From Flavobacteriales bacterium (lineage in GTDB: Bacteria > Bacteroidota > Bacteroidia > Flavobacteriales_D > Parvicellaceae): a DNA stretch of 64,000 nt. Where the stretch lies: positions 25,522 through 89,521 of the forward strand of contig JAQXDK010000041.1 in the NCBI GenBank assembly GCA_029251405.1, read 5' to 3'. The notes below the pieces were generated by a model. That model was not told the origin of the DNA. It was given only the letters and a program-made list of their open reading frames with translations, and searched no databases. The stretch's first letter is position 1, and each line of letters opens with the position of its first letter. Shown here in pieces: positions 26,160-34,633 of this stretch. The position numbers and the translations under genes are program-made.

Positions 26160-26897
26160 ATGATTAAAAAAGCCTTTTTGTATCTGTTGTTGTTGCTAAA
26201 TTTTAGTAATCTTTTATCTCAGTCAGATAATTTGTCTCAGTTTGACGATAAATTTTTACACTTTGGTTTTGCGCTCTCTAGTAATACAGCTGGTTTTCAT
26301 ATAGAAAAAACATTTCCTGGTTCAGATTCCATGGCTTCAGTTTTGGTAAATCCCAAGTCTGGTTTTTCTTTGGGAGTTGTAACATCTGTAAATATCAATC
26401 CTAATTTTAAAATTCGTTTTGTTCTCCCTTCATTATCTTTCCAAGAAAGAGTTATTGAATACACCTATTTCAATGCTTCCAATCAAGAAATTGTAGATTC
26501 AAAAGTTTTGAATTCAACATACCTTGAATTTCCAGTTTTATTAAAATTTAGAACCGATAGAATTCACAATTTTGCTGTTTATAGTTTGGCTGGTTTTAGA
26601 TATGGAATTGACATGAATTCAAACATAGATGTTAACAATGACGGTGCCAGTTTACAAGATCAGGTTATAAAATTATCTAAAACAGATTTTGGTGCTGAAG
26701 TTGGAGGAGGAGTGGACCTTTTTTTAAAATACTTTAAGTTAGGAATAGAATTAAAGCTGGGTGTTGGTATGAAAAATATGTTGTATCTAAATCAAAACAA
26801 TGCAGCAAGCATTAATGAAACACCAACAAATTTCGAAAGCGCTATTCAATCTCTTAAGTCAAGAGTCTGGACCTTTTCTTTTACTTTTGAAGGGTAA
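26160..26897 (+). CDS. porT: PorT, type IX secretion outer-membrane protein
   Basis: 245 residues from ATG 26160 (the TTG at 26151 belongs to the -7 box). Signal peptide about 1-22 (LLLLLNFSNLLSQ) then a beta-barrel. The mature part has the PorT pattern of this clade: F-H-F-G-F-A-L, (G/A)-F-x-(I/L)-G-(I/V)-V, L-E-F-P-x-L-L-K-(F/Y)-R-(T/S)-x-R, and D-F-G-A-E-V-G-G-G-V-D-L-F-x-x-Y-F-K-x-(G/A)-I-E-L-K-L. PorT is a core component for T9SS function in gliding and protease-secreting Bacteroidota. The order ubiE-porT-RNA methyltransferase-tamL matches related genomes. It converges with the methyltransferase gene (17-bp overlap). Confidence 0.85.
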   Translation: MIKKAFLYLLLLLNFSNLLSQSDNLSQFDDKFLHFGFALSSNTAGFHIEKTFPGSDSMASVLVNPKSGFSLGVVTSVNINPNFKIRFVLPSLSFQERVIEYTYFNASNQEIVDSKVLNSTYLEFPVLLKFRTDRIHNFAVYSLAGFRYGIDMNSNIDVNNDGASLQDQVIKLSKTDFGAEVGGGVDLFLKYFKLGIELKLGVGMKNMLYLNQNNAASINETPTNFESAIQSLKSRVWTFSFTFEG

Positions 26898-27612
26898 TTT
26901 TAGATAGTTCATATAGAATAATTCCTGTAGCTACACTTGCATTTAAAGATTCTGCCAATCCATACCCAGGAATTTTAATTTTTGTTGCTGATTGTTTTTT
27001 AATATTATCAGATACTCCATTAGATTCATTCCCAATAACTAGAATGGACTTATTCACTAAATCAGAGCTATTGATATTTTCGCCATCAAGACTGGTTATT
27101 AAAACTTTAAAATCAATAAACTCATTCCTTAATTCTTCAAATTCTCTGTAGTGAATGTTTATTCTAAAAATGGAACCCATACTTGACATAACAACTTTAC
27201 TGTTGTAAGCATCAACAGTATCCTCTGAGCAAAATATGTGTTTGTATCCAAACCAATCTAAAGACCTTATAATACTACCTAAATTTCCTGGATCACTTAT
27301 GGAATCAACATAAATTATTGGTTTTTCATCGTTTTTATAGCTTTCATTTAATGGTATTTTACAGATTGCAATTACCTCGCTAGTATTTTTAAGTTGACTA
27401 ATTCTATCAAGAGAACTTAAGGAACATTCAGTGCCATTTGGAAAACGATCAATAAGTCTTGAGCTTACATAAAGTTTGATGATTTCAACTTTACTTTTGA
27501 GTAATTCTAAACAATTTTTTTCACCTTCAACTATGAATAAACCGTGTTCTTTTCTTTTACTTTTTCTATTAAGTGAAGTAAATTTTTTTAATTCTGTTCT
27601 GCTGATGGACAT
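26881..27612 (-). CDS. TrmH/SpoU-family RNA 2'-O-methyltransferase
   Basis: 243 residues of the SPOUT superfamily. N-terminal substrate-binding region (H-G-L-F-I-V-E-G), then the three SPOUT motifs: D-P-G-N-L-G-(S/T)-I-I-R-(S/T), I-G-N-E-S-N-G-V, and I-P-G-Y-G-L-A-E-S-L-N-A-S-V-A. It should methylate a ribose in tRNA or rRNA (RlmB/TrmH-like); the exact target is unknown. Its stop overlaps the 3' end of porT. Divergent from tamL, with the two starts only 17 bp apart. Confidence 0.92.
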   Translation of the reverse strand: MSISRTELKKFTSLNRKSKRKEHGLFIVEGEKNCLELLKSKVEIIKLYVSSRLIDRFPNGTECSLSSLDRISQLKNTSEVIAICKIPLNESYKNDEKPIIYVDSISDPGNLGSIIRSLDWFGYKHIFCSEDTVDAYNSKVVMSSMGSIFRINIHYREFEELRNEFIDFKVLITSLDGENINSSDLVNKSILVIGNESNGVSDNIKKQSATKIKIPGYGLAESLNASVATGIILYELSKITLQK

Positions 27613-27617
27613 ATTAT

Positions 27618-27625
27618 TACTTTTG
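27618..27625 (+). promoter_or_regulatory. -7 element ahead of tamL
   Basis: TACTTTTG matches TAnnTTTG and ends 4 nt before the GTG start at 27630. If the true start is the in-frame GTG at 27648, the leader would be about 15-20 nt. No -33 TTG at ideal spacing. Confidence 0.4.
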
Positions 27626-27629
27626 TACT

Positions 27630-30098
27630 GTGAAGATAAATAGAAGAGTGTTTAATAGTTATAAATATAATTTTCTTCAAAGGATTGTTCTAGTTTCTTT
27701 TAGTTTCATTTATTTATGTTCTTGCAATATTACAAAGTATGTTCCAGAAGATGAGTACTTATTAAGGCAAAGTGATATTGAGCTAAGCGGTTCTTATCCA
27801 AAAAACTTCTTTTCAATAGATGAATTTAATAACCTATTAACCCAAAAACCTAATCGAAATTTGTTTTCGAATTTTAAGTTTTATTTAATCCTATATAATT
27901 TGTTAGATCAACAAAAAATTGATGAAAAAATCAGACAAAAACAGCTGAAAATTGACAACAAAAACAAAAAAATAAATCAGAAAAATCAAAAGCTTTTAGA
28001 GTTAGATAGTGCATCTAAAATTAAAAGTTTAAAAGAGCGTTCACTTGTCTTAGGAGAAAGACTTCAAAATAGAGGAGAAAAACCTGTTATTTACAATTCA
28101 TTAAGTGCCCAACAAACAAAAGATCAATTTTCAAAATATCTTTTTAATAAAGGGTATTTTAAACCTTTTATTAATGATACGGTTATTAAGTTAGAAAATA
28201 GTAATCAGATACATGTAATTTACTCCATTAACGTGGGATCCCCAACTTTAATTAATCAAGTTAACTATCGTTGCAACGACCTTGAAATTGCAAAATATTT
28301 AGACTCCATAAAAAGTAATTCATTGTTAAAATGTAATGAGATTTTTGACACTGACAATTTAATTAAAGAACGTAACAGGATAAATAGGTTTTTAAGAGAC
28401 AGAGGCTTTTACTTATTTGATAAGGAATTTATTTATTTTGAGTTAGATAGCAGCAAATTATCTAATAAAATTGATTTGACTCTTGGCATTCAAAACTATA
28501 AAATTTCAAATGCTAAAGGCGTAGATGAATTAAGTCATCAGAAATACAAAATTGATAAAATTAATGTAAGAATTCTGCCCTATAATTTTAACAGCTCTTA
28601 TAAAGTCTTAGATAGTTTAATTACTCCCCAATTGTCTATTTATAATTATCAATCTGTTAATTTTAAAGACAAAGTTTTTTATAAATCAATTCCCTTAAAA
28701 GAAAACACTTTTTACAATTCTAGTTTAGTTGAAAAAACATACAGAAGATTGACCTCTCTTGGATTATTTAAATATGTAAATATTGGTTTCGATATTAAAA
28801 ACAACAACCTAGAAGGCAATATAGATTTGACGCCTACAAAAGTTCAAGATTTGTCAATTTCGTTGGATGGAACTAATAATGAACGTTTGTTTGGGTTTCA
28901 GGGCAGTTTAGAGTATGCTCATAAAAATTTATTTCATGCAGGTGAGAAAATATTGTTGTCTCTAAAAAGTAGTTTTGAAATACAACTTTTATTAACAGAT
29001 GCAGAACAATCAAATGTTTCAAATAGTTTAAATACAAGAGAAATTGGTCCAGAATTACATTATTTTCTTCCTAAGTATTTTTTAATCAATAAAATTGGAA
29101 ATTTAAAAAAACATGTAAATCCATTAACAGAATTCACCGCAGCTTTTAATGTGCAAGACAGACCAGACTATAAAAGAGCAAACCAAGAGTTGTCATTTGG
29201 ATGGGTATTTCATGAAAATAAAAATATTACTTGGCATATAAATCCAATGTTGTTAAGTATCGTTGATGTAAGTATCAGTAAATCATTTCAAGATCAAATT
29301 GATCAATTAAACGATATTTACATTTCATCAAGTTTTCAAGATCATGTTGTAGCTGGTGGTGTGTATTCTTTTGAGTACAATGATCAAAATTTAAATTTGA
29401 ATACCAATTCTTTTTATGCAAAAGTTACTTTTGAAACTGCAGGAGGTGCCTTATTTAGATTACATGAATTAATAAAAAAGGATAAAAATCCAATTTCAAA
29501 TAGCTATGATTTTTTAGGGATAAGATATGCTCATTTTCAAAAAACAACTTTTGATTTAAGGTTTTACCAACCAGTAGCTAATCAATCAAAAATGGTTTAC
29601 AGGTTTTTTTCTGGAATCGGACAACCACGAAAAAATTTAATAGAAGCTTTACCCTTTGAAAAAAGTTTTTATGTAGGTGGGTCAAATAGCCTTCGTGCTT
29701 GGCGGGCCAGGTCTTTAGGCCCGGGTGGATTTAACGATTCCTTAAGAAGATTTGATAAAATTGGTGACATCAAAATAGAAAGTAATCTTGAATATAGATT
29801 TCCAATTTCAAGGTGGTTAGAAGGAGCTTTCTTCTTAGATTTTGGAAATATTTGGTTGTCAAGTTTTGACTCACTTAGACCAGAAGGCCAGTTCAGATGG
29901 AATCAATTTATAAACGATGTGGCGATTGGAGGAGGTTTTGGAGCCAGATTAAATTTCGAATATTTTATCTTAAGAATGGATGTAGCTATTCCAATCAAAG
30001 ATCCTTCACTTAATTCTCCTTGGATATTTAACTATCAAAACAAATGGAACACCTATTTTCCTGTACAGTTGAATTTAGGTATCGGTTATCCTTTTTAA
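27630..30098 (+). CDS. tamL: TamL, Omp85-family translocation and assembly lipoprotein
   Basis: 822 residues. A hydrophobic leader ends in a lipobox around L-C-S-C (Cys32), which is unusual for Omp85 proteins but typical of Bacteroidota TamL. Three POTRA-like segments cover about 150-420 (NKGYFKPFIND..., RDRGFYLF, YRRLTSLGLFKYVNI), followed by an Omp85 barrel with YVGGSNSLRAWRARSLGPG (the conserved VRG-type lid-lock motif, here L-R-A-W) and a C-terminal strand ending G-I-G-Y-P-F. It partners with TamB in exporting or inserting envelope lipids or proteins. The start is GTG at 27630 or 27648. Follows porT and the methyltransferase in conserved order. Confidence 0.9.
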   Translation: MKINRRVFNSYKYNFLQRIVLVSFSFIYLCSCNITKYVPEDEYLLRQSDIELSGSYPKNFFSIDEFNNLLTQKPNRNLFSNFKFYLILYNLLDQQKIDEKIRQKQLKIDNKNKKINQKNQKLLELDSASKIKSLKERSLVLGERLQNRGEKPVIYNSLSAQQTKDQFSKYLFNKGYFKPFINDTVIKLENSNQIHVIYSINVGSPTLINQVNYRCNDLEIAKYLDSIKSNSLLKCNEIFDTDNLIKERNRINRFLRDRGFYLFDKEFIYFELDSSKLSNKIDLTLGIQNYKISNAKGVDELSHQKYKIDKINVRILPYNFNSSYKVLDSLITPQLSIYNYQSVNFKDKVFYKSIPLKENTFYNSSLVEKTYRRLTSLGLFKYVNIGFDIKNNNLEGNIDLTPTKVQDLSISLDGTNNERLFGFQGSLEYAHKNLFHAGEKILLSLKSSFEIQLLLTDAEQSNVSNSLNTREIGPELHYFLPKYFLINKIGNLKKHVNPLTEFTAAFNVQDRPDYKRANQELSFGWVFHENKNITWHINPMLLSIVDVSISKSFQDQIDQLNDIYISSSFQDHVVAGGVYSFEYNDQNLNLNTNSFYAKVTFETAGGALFRLHELIKKDKNPISNSYDFLGIRYAHFQKTTFDLRFYQPVANQSKMVYRFFSGIGQPRKNLIEALPFEKSFYVGGSNSLRAWRARSLGPGGFNDSLRRFDKIGDIKIESNLEYRFPISRWLEGAFFLDFGNIWLSSFDSLRPEGQFRWNQFINDVAIGGGFGARLNFEYFILRMDVAIPIKDPSLNSPWIFNYQNKWNTYFPVQLNLGIGYPF

Positions 30099-30131
30099 AG
30101 AAACATCCGAAATATAAAATCTTAAATGTCT

Positions 30132-30162
30132 TTGTTTTATAATAGTTAAAATAATAATTTTG
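30132..30162 (+). promoter_or_regulatory. Promoter of the fructose-bisphosphate aldolase operon
   Basis: TTG (30132-30134), a 20-nt spacer, TAATTTTG (30155-30162): a textbook -33/-7 pair, with a 26-nt stretch to the ATG. Confidence 0.7.
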
Positions 30163-30188
30163 ATAAATAATTAGAAATCTAATTCAAT

Positions 30189-31247
30189 ATGATTAAACCA
30201 GGAATTGCCACAGGAGACCAAGTTCAAGAAATTTTCAAACTTGCTAAATCTAAAAAATTTGCATTACCAGCCGTGAATGTTATAAGTTCAAGTAGCATTA
30301 ATGGTGTTTTGGAAATGTCAAAAGAATTAAACTCCCCAGTTATTATCCAGTTTTCAAATGGAGGTGCCGTTTTCAATGCAGGAAAAGGTCTTGATAATTC
30401 AGATCAAGAAGCTGCCATTGCTGGTGCAATTGCTGGTGCAAAACACATTCACACCATGTCTAAAGCTTACGGAGTACCTGTAATTCTACATACAGATCAT
30501 TGTGCTAAGAAATTACTTCCTTGGTTAGATGGTTTAATCACTGCAAGTGAAAAATATTACTCCGAGAATGGCCATTCTCTTTTTAGTTCTCACATGATCG
30601 ATCTTTCTGAAGAACCTTTAAAAGAAAATATAGCTATATGCAAGAAATATTTAGAAAGAATGTCCAAAATTGGAATGACCTTAGAAATTGAATTAGGTAT
30701 AACTGGTGGAGAAGAAGATGGTGTTGACAATTCAGATGTAGACGATTCTAAACTATATACTCAACCGGAAGAAGTTGCTTATGCCTACGAAGAATTAATT
30801 AAAGTAAGTGATAAGTTCACAATTGCAGCGGCTTTTGGAAATGTTCACGGTGTTTATAAACCTGGAAACGTGAAATTAACTCCTAAAATTTTAAAAAATT
30901 CTCAAGACTTCATATCTGAAAAATTTAATTTGGAAGACAATTATATCGACTTTGTATTTCACGGTGGTTCAGGTTCGTCCGTTGATGAAATCAGAGAAGC
31001 TATTGGTTATGGAGTTGTAAAAATGAATATTGATACCGACCTACAGTATGCATATATGGCCGGAATTAGAAACTATTTTAATAAAAATAGTGAATATTTA
31101 CAAGCTCAAATTGGCAATCCAGAAGGAGAAGATGTTCCAAATAAAAAATATTACGACCCAAGAAAATGGGTGAGAGAAGGAGAAAATAGTTTTATGATTA
31201 GATTAAAACAAGCGTTTAAAGATCTTAATAATATCAACACTTTATAA
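30189..31247 (+). CDS. fbaA: Class II fructose-bisphosphate aldolase (FbaA type)
   Basis: 352 residues. Zinc and active-site segments are present: [11 protein letters not shown], the [12 protein letters not shown] block, [15 protein letters not shown] and V-F-H-G-G-S-G-S, with N-I-D-T-D. Length and motif order match the E. coli FbaA class. Central glycolytic and gluconeogenic enzyme; constitutive expression is expected from the strong promoter. accD follows after 7 bp. Confidence 0.97.
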   Translation: MIKPGIATGDQVQEIFKLAKSKKFALPAVNVISSSSINGVLEMSKELNSPVIIQFSNGGAVFNAGKGLDNSDQEAAIAGAIAGAKHIHTMSKAYGVPVILHTDHCAKKLLPWLDGLITASEKYYSENGHSLFSSHMIDLSEEPLKENIAICKKYLERMSKIGMTLEIELGITGGEEDGVDNSDVDDSKLYTQPEEVAYAYEELIKVSDKFTIAAAFGNVHGVYKPGNVKLTPKILKNSQDFISEKFNLEDNYIDFVFHGGSGSSVDEIREAIGYGVVKMNIDTDLQYAYMAGIRNYFNKNSEYLQAQIGNPEGEDVPNKKYYDPRKWVREGENSFMIRLKQAFKDLNNINTL

Positions 31248-31254
31248 TAAATCA

Positions 31255-32115
31255 ATGAGTCAAGAAGCAAAAAATCCTTGGTTTAAAAGGAAACTAAAAG
31301 GAATTATTACTCCAAGTACTGAAAAGAAAGAAACACCTGATGGTTTTTGGTATAAAACACCAACAGGCGATGTAATCGAGAAAACAGAGTTGAAAAATAA
31401 TTTTTATGTAACTCCTAAAGAAGGATATCATGTCAGAATAGGATCCAAAGAATATTTTGAAATTATTTTTGATGACAATGAGTTTACTTTGATTGCAGAA
31501 GATCTAAAGCCTGTAGATAAACTCAATTTTTCAGACAAAAAAAAATATGCTGATAGAATTAAAGACACTCAAAAAAAGACGGGACTAAACGACGCAATTA
31601 GAGCTGCTTTCGGTAAGACTTCTGGTCATTCTATCGTAGTAGCTTGTATGGATTTTTCTTTTATTGGCGGATCAATGGGGAACGTAATGGGTGAGAAAAT
31701 TGCTCGTGCTATAGAATTAGCAATAAAAAATAAATGTCCATTTTTATTAATATCAAAGTCTGGAGGAGCAAGAATGATGGAAGCTGGAATATCTTTAATG
31801 CAAATGGGTAAAGTAACAGCAAAACTAACGCAACTTTCGATGGCTAAGTTACCATACATATCTTTTTTAACAGATCCTACAACTGGAGGTGTCACTGCAT
31901 CATTTGCAATGCTTGGAGATATTAATATTGCCGAGCCAGGTGCCTTAATTGGTTTTGCTGGTCCAAGAGTAATAAAAGAAACTATTGGTAAAGATCTCCC
32001 AGAAGGATTTCAAACAAGTGAATTTTTATTAAGTAAAGGTTTTCTAGATTTTATTGTAGATAGGAGAAAATTAAAATCAAAGCTAAAACAAGTTATTTCG
32101 ATGTTTCAAAATTAA
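31255..32115 (+). CDS. accD: Acetyl-CoA carboxylase carboxyltransferase beta subunit, zinc-finger cysteines absent
   Basis: 286 residues. The N-terminus ([12 protein letters not shown]) and the carboxyltransferase core are canonical: [15 protein letters not shown](I/L)-F-D, G-G-S-M-G-(N/S)-[17 protein letters not shown], and [10 protein letters not shown]. The four cysteines of the usual AccD zinc finger are all replaced: Y-K-T, P-T-G, Y-V-T-P and K-E-G-Y-H stand where Y-K-C, P-x-C, Y-V-C-P and K-C-x-Y-H are usual. The fold may be zinc-free in this lineage. Partners AccA, AccB and AccC are not adjacent. Confidence 0.93.
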   Translation: MSQEAKNPWFKRKLKGIITPSTEKKETPDGFWYKTPTGDVIEKTELKNNFYVTPKEGYHVRIGSKEYFEIIFDDNEFTLIAEDLKPVDKLNFSDKKKYADRIKDTQKKTGLNDAIRAAFGKTSGHSIVVACMDFSFIGGSMGNVMGEKIARAIELAIKNKCPFLLISKSGGARMMEAGISLMQMGKVTAKLTQLSMAKLPYISFLTDPTTGGVTASFAMLGDINIAEPGALIGFAGPRVIKETIGKDLPEGFQTSEFLLSKGFLDFIVDRRKLKSKLKQVISMFQN

Positions 32116-32117
32116 AA

Positions 32118-32651
32118 ATGAGGTTCCTAATATCTTTATTTTTAATTTGCTCTTCTATTATATTAATTTCTCAAGATTCAATCTTTCTTAGGGAAAAATT
32201 CCAAAACAATCAGTCAAATGCACTTAAGATTTTAGGAGGTTGGTCTACATTAAATTTAATAGTAAGTCCTATTTATTTAAATCATATTAAAAATAGAGGA
32301 GGGGCTAACTCCAGCGCAGAATACTTTAATAAAATGAATTTTAATTGGAATTTAGTTAATGGTGGTATTTGTATCGTGGGAACCTTTAGGTCTAAAACTC
32401 TAAAAAATAAGAGCTGGAATAATAAGGAAGTTACCAATTCGATTATAAAATTGAAAAAAACATTATTTATAAATATGGGTCTGGATATTTCTTATTTACT
32501 GGCTGGATTAATTTTAAAAAAAGTAGCACCAAATGATCCTCTAAAAAGTCATCAATATACAGGCTTTGGAAATTCATTAATAACTCAAGGTGGATTTTTA
32601 TTTGTCTTTGATTGTCTGTTTCTTAAGTCAATTAGCAATTTAGTTAAATAA
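32118..32651 (+). CDS. Small membrane/secreted protein, possibly DUF6992-like
   Basis: 177 residues with an N-terminal signal or anchor helix (LISLFLICSSIILIS) and further hydrophobic segments around residues 45-60 and 145-165. The conserved-looking W-S-T-L-N, Y-F-x-x-M-N-F-x-W-N-x-V-N-G-G-I segment reminds me of a small Bacteroidota membrane family (DUF6992), but I am not sure of that name. No catalytic motif. It starts 2 bp after accD and may be co-transcribed. Confidence 0.6.
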   Translation: MRFLISLFLICSSIILISQDSIFLREKFQNNQSNALKILGGWSTLNLIVSPIYLNHIKNRGGANSSAEYFNKMNFNWNLVNGGICIVGTFRSKTLKNKSWNNKEVTNSIIKLKKTLFINMGLDISYLLAGLILKKVAPNDPLKSHQYTGFGNSLITQGGFLFVFDCLFLKSISNLVK

Positions 32652-32669
32652 AATCTATAATTAATTTAT

Positions 32670-32677
32670 TAACTTTG
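32670..32677 (+). promoter_or_regulatory. -7 element of the membrane protein/regulator operon
   Basis: TAACTTTG matches TAnnTTTG exactly. It contains the TTG that gives the longest reading frame (32675), so the true start is likely ATG 32702, with about 20 nt of leader. Confidence 0.5.
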
Positions 32678-32701
32678 AAATTCAAAGTGAATAATTTAGA
32701 T

Positions 32702-33349
32702 ATGGAAAATTTAAAACACAAAAAAGACATTAGCTTAATTAAAACGTTAATGGAAAAATCCACTAAGTTTTCAAACTTATCTGGCTATGGAGTTTTATTT
32801 ACGGGTTGTTTAGCCTTGTTAGGTGCTTCCTTTGTGTATTTTGACATTGGGATCTCAATTAGTGAAAAGCATATTTCTTATGCAGAACTAATTAATCAAA
32901 CAGGAAGTCCAGATACTATTACAAATAAAATTAAACTTTTAGTTATTATCGCTTCCTTAATATTAATATCTTCTTTGATTGTCCTTTATTTAACTGCAAG
33001 AATTAAGTCAGGAAAACACGGAATAGTATTATTTAACTCTTCTTTTTCAAGAACTTTAAAATCTTTATTTATTCCAGTTTTTTCAGGTGGAATTTTTTGT
33101 TTGTTTTTATTATCTCATAATATGTACGGCTTAGTGGCTCCAGCTACTCTAATTTTTTATGGACTTGGACTGGTTAGTGCAAGTAAATCAAGTTATTTAG
33201 AATTAGAATATCTTGGATATTTTGAACTTTTACTAGGAATTACAGCCTCATATTTTATGGGTTCTGGTCTATTGTTTTGGATGATAGGTTTCGGAGTTGG
33301 TCATATAGTATTTGGATTTTTTATTCACTTTAAATACGACAAAAAATAA
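32702..33349 (+). CDS. Multi-pass membrane protein in operon with a winged-helix regulator
   Basis: 215 residues (MENLKHKKDISLIKTLMEKSTKFSNLSG...). About six hydrophobic helices follow a short cytoplasmic N-terminus. No motif of a known transporter was seen. The gene directly abuts a small winged-helix DNA-binding protein, an arrangement seen in Bacteroidota in which the regulator may be controlled by, or may control, the membrane protein. The longer TTG start (32675) overlaps the promoter and is rejected. Function unknown; membrane sensor or stress protein is only a guess. Confidence 0.75.
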   Translation: MENLKHKKDISLIKTLMEKSTKFSNLSGYGVLFTGCLALLGASFVYFDIGISISEKHISYAELINQTGSPDTITNKIKLLVIIASLILISSLIVLYLTARIKSGKHGIVLFNSSFSRTLKSLFIPVFSGGIFCLFLLSHNMYGLVAPATLIFYGLGLVSASKSSYLELEYLGYFELLLGITASYFMGSGLLFWMIGFGVGHIVFGFFIHFKYDKK

Positions 33350-33640
33350 ATGGAGGGATTTAATCTCCTAAATAAAGCTTTTGATTCGAGAGTTAGACTT
33401 GGTTTAATGTCCATTCTTTCTGTAAACGAATGGATTAGTTACAAAGAGGTTAAGAATTTATTAGATTTAACCGATGGAAATTTAGCTAGCCATATACAAG
33501 CTCTTGAAAAAATCAATTTTTTAGAAATTAAAAAACAATTTATAGGTAAAAAACCTTTAACAACTTACAGAATTACAGAGATTGGTAAAAATGCATTTAA
33601 AGATCATGTTTCAGGTCTAGAAAAACTAATAAATAATTGA
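33350..33640 (+). CDS. Winged-helix transcriptional regulator (HTH_34 type)
   Basis: 96 residues: F-D-S-R-V-R-L-G-L-M-S-I-L helix, an E-W-I-S-Y-K-E-V-K-x-L-L-x-L-T-D-G-N-L-A-S-H-I-x-x-L-E recognition helix, and a T-T-Y-R-I-T-E-I-G wing. This is the small stand-alone winged-helix family (PF13601) that binds DNA as a dimer and usually acts as a repressor. It starts right after the stop of the membrane protein gene, so the two are translated together. Own target and signal unknown; autoregulation of this operon is likely. Confidence 0.92.
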   Translation: MEGFNLLNKAFDSRVRLGLMSILSVNEWISYKEVKNLLDLTDGNLASHIQALEKINFLEIKKQFIGKKPLTTYRITEIGKNAFKDHVSGLEKLINN

Positions 33641-33704
33641 ATTAGACAATTAATTATTTTGTACCTTAAAACAAATTCAGTTTCTTAGCATAAAAATTAT
33701 CCAA

Positions 33705-34616
33705 ATGAAAATATCAAATATCCATTTTTTTATCATTGCTTTTGCTTTCAGCCTTTACTCATGTTCAGGTCCAAGTGAAGGTGCAACTCCAAGTGAAGGT
33801 ACAATTCCAAGCGAAGAAACCGTTTCGCCAGAAGTTTCATCAACTCCAGATGACAATATGTTCTATCAAGTCCCTACGCCAAATGAATTATTTGCAGTTT
33901 TAAAAAACTCTAAAGTATCTTATAATAGAGAAAATTTGAACGATGTTTCTAACGCTTCAAAATATCAAACAAAAGCCTCTAAGGCCTTAAATTTCGGTGT
34001 TTATACAGCTGACTTAGCCTATGTTACAAGTTTAGGTCAAATGGATGATGCGGCTAGTTTTTTTGAAACTGTAAGAGGTTTGTCCAAAGATTTAGAAATC
34101 GAAAATGCTGTCGATGAAGTTATATTAAAAAGACTGCAGACAAATCTTGAAAATTCCAATCCCGATTCTTTATTTTACTTATCTAACGAGACGTATTACA
34201 ATGCCTATTCTTACCTTGAGGAAAATGATAGAAGAGATGTTTTAGGAATGATAGTAGTTGGAGGATGGATAGAAGGTTTAAACATCATTTTAAACTTAGA
34301 ACCGTACAACGAAAGTTCCGAAGTTTGTCAAAGAATTGCTGACCAGAAGCTAACTCTTGATAATTTATTAGTATTTACTTCGTCAATCCAAAATGATCAA
34401 CTTTCAGAAATTGTTGGTGAGCTAGCTGCAATTGAAGAAGTATTTAATTCTAATTCTACAGAAGAAACAGAAGCTGCTGATTTCACTTCATCGGAATCTG
34501 AAGATGGAGTAATGATTTTTGGAGGTGGATCTTCTTCTTCTATTACTGAACAACAATTTAATGAACTAAAAAGTATAGTTCTAGACTTAAGAACCTCCAT
34601 TACTGAAGGCATTTAA
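33705..34616 (+). CDS. Uncharacterised lipoprotein with PSEG repeat
   Basis: 303 residues. Lipobox L-Y-S-C (Cys20) followed by a low-complexity linker P-S-E-G-A-T-P-S-E-G-T-I-P-S-E-E-T encoded by three 18-bp direct repeats (33771-33824). The mature domain from about residue 50 is helical (V-P-T-P-N-E-L-F, Y-T-A-D-L-A-Y, G-W-I-E-G-L-N-I-I-L-N) and reads like a conserved Bacteroidota lipoprotein without assigned function. Residues about 250-275 are acidic and Ser/Gly-rich (FGGGSSSS). Followed after 17 bp by a small secreted protein that may be its partner. Confidence 0.8.
   Translation: MKISNIHFFIIAFAFSLYSCSGPSEGATPSEGTIPSEETVSPEVSSTPDDNMFYQVPTPNELFAVLKNSKVSYNRENLNDVSNASKYQTKASKALNFGVYTADLAYVTSLGQMDDAASFFETVRGLSKDLEIENAVDEVILKRLQTNLENSNPDSLFYLSNETYYNAYSYLEENDRRDVLGMIVVGGWIEGLNIILNLEPYNESSEVCQRIADQKLTLDNLLVFTSSIQNDQLSEIVGELAAIEEVFNSNSTEETEAADFTSSESEDGVMIFGGGSSSSITEQQFNELKSIVLDLRTSITEGI
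33771..33824 (+). repeat. Three 18-bp tandem repeats in the lipoprotein gene
   Basis: CCAAGTGAAGGTGCAACT (33771), CCAAGTGAAGGTACAATT (33789) and the diverged CCAAGCGAAGAAACCGTT (33807). They encode the flexible P-S-E-G/E linker just after the lipidated cysteine and could vary in copy number between strains. Confidence 0.75.
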
Positions 34617-34633
34617 TATTTAATAAAATTAAA

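Noticed and set aside
32675..32701. TTG start nine codons upstream of the membrane protein
   Set aside because: This TTG is part of the TAACTTTG promoter box; translation from there is unlikely.
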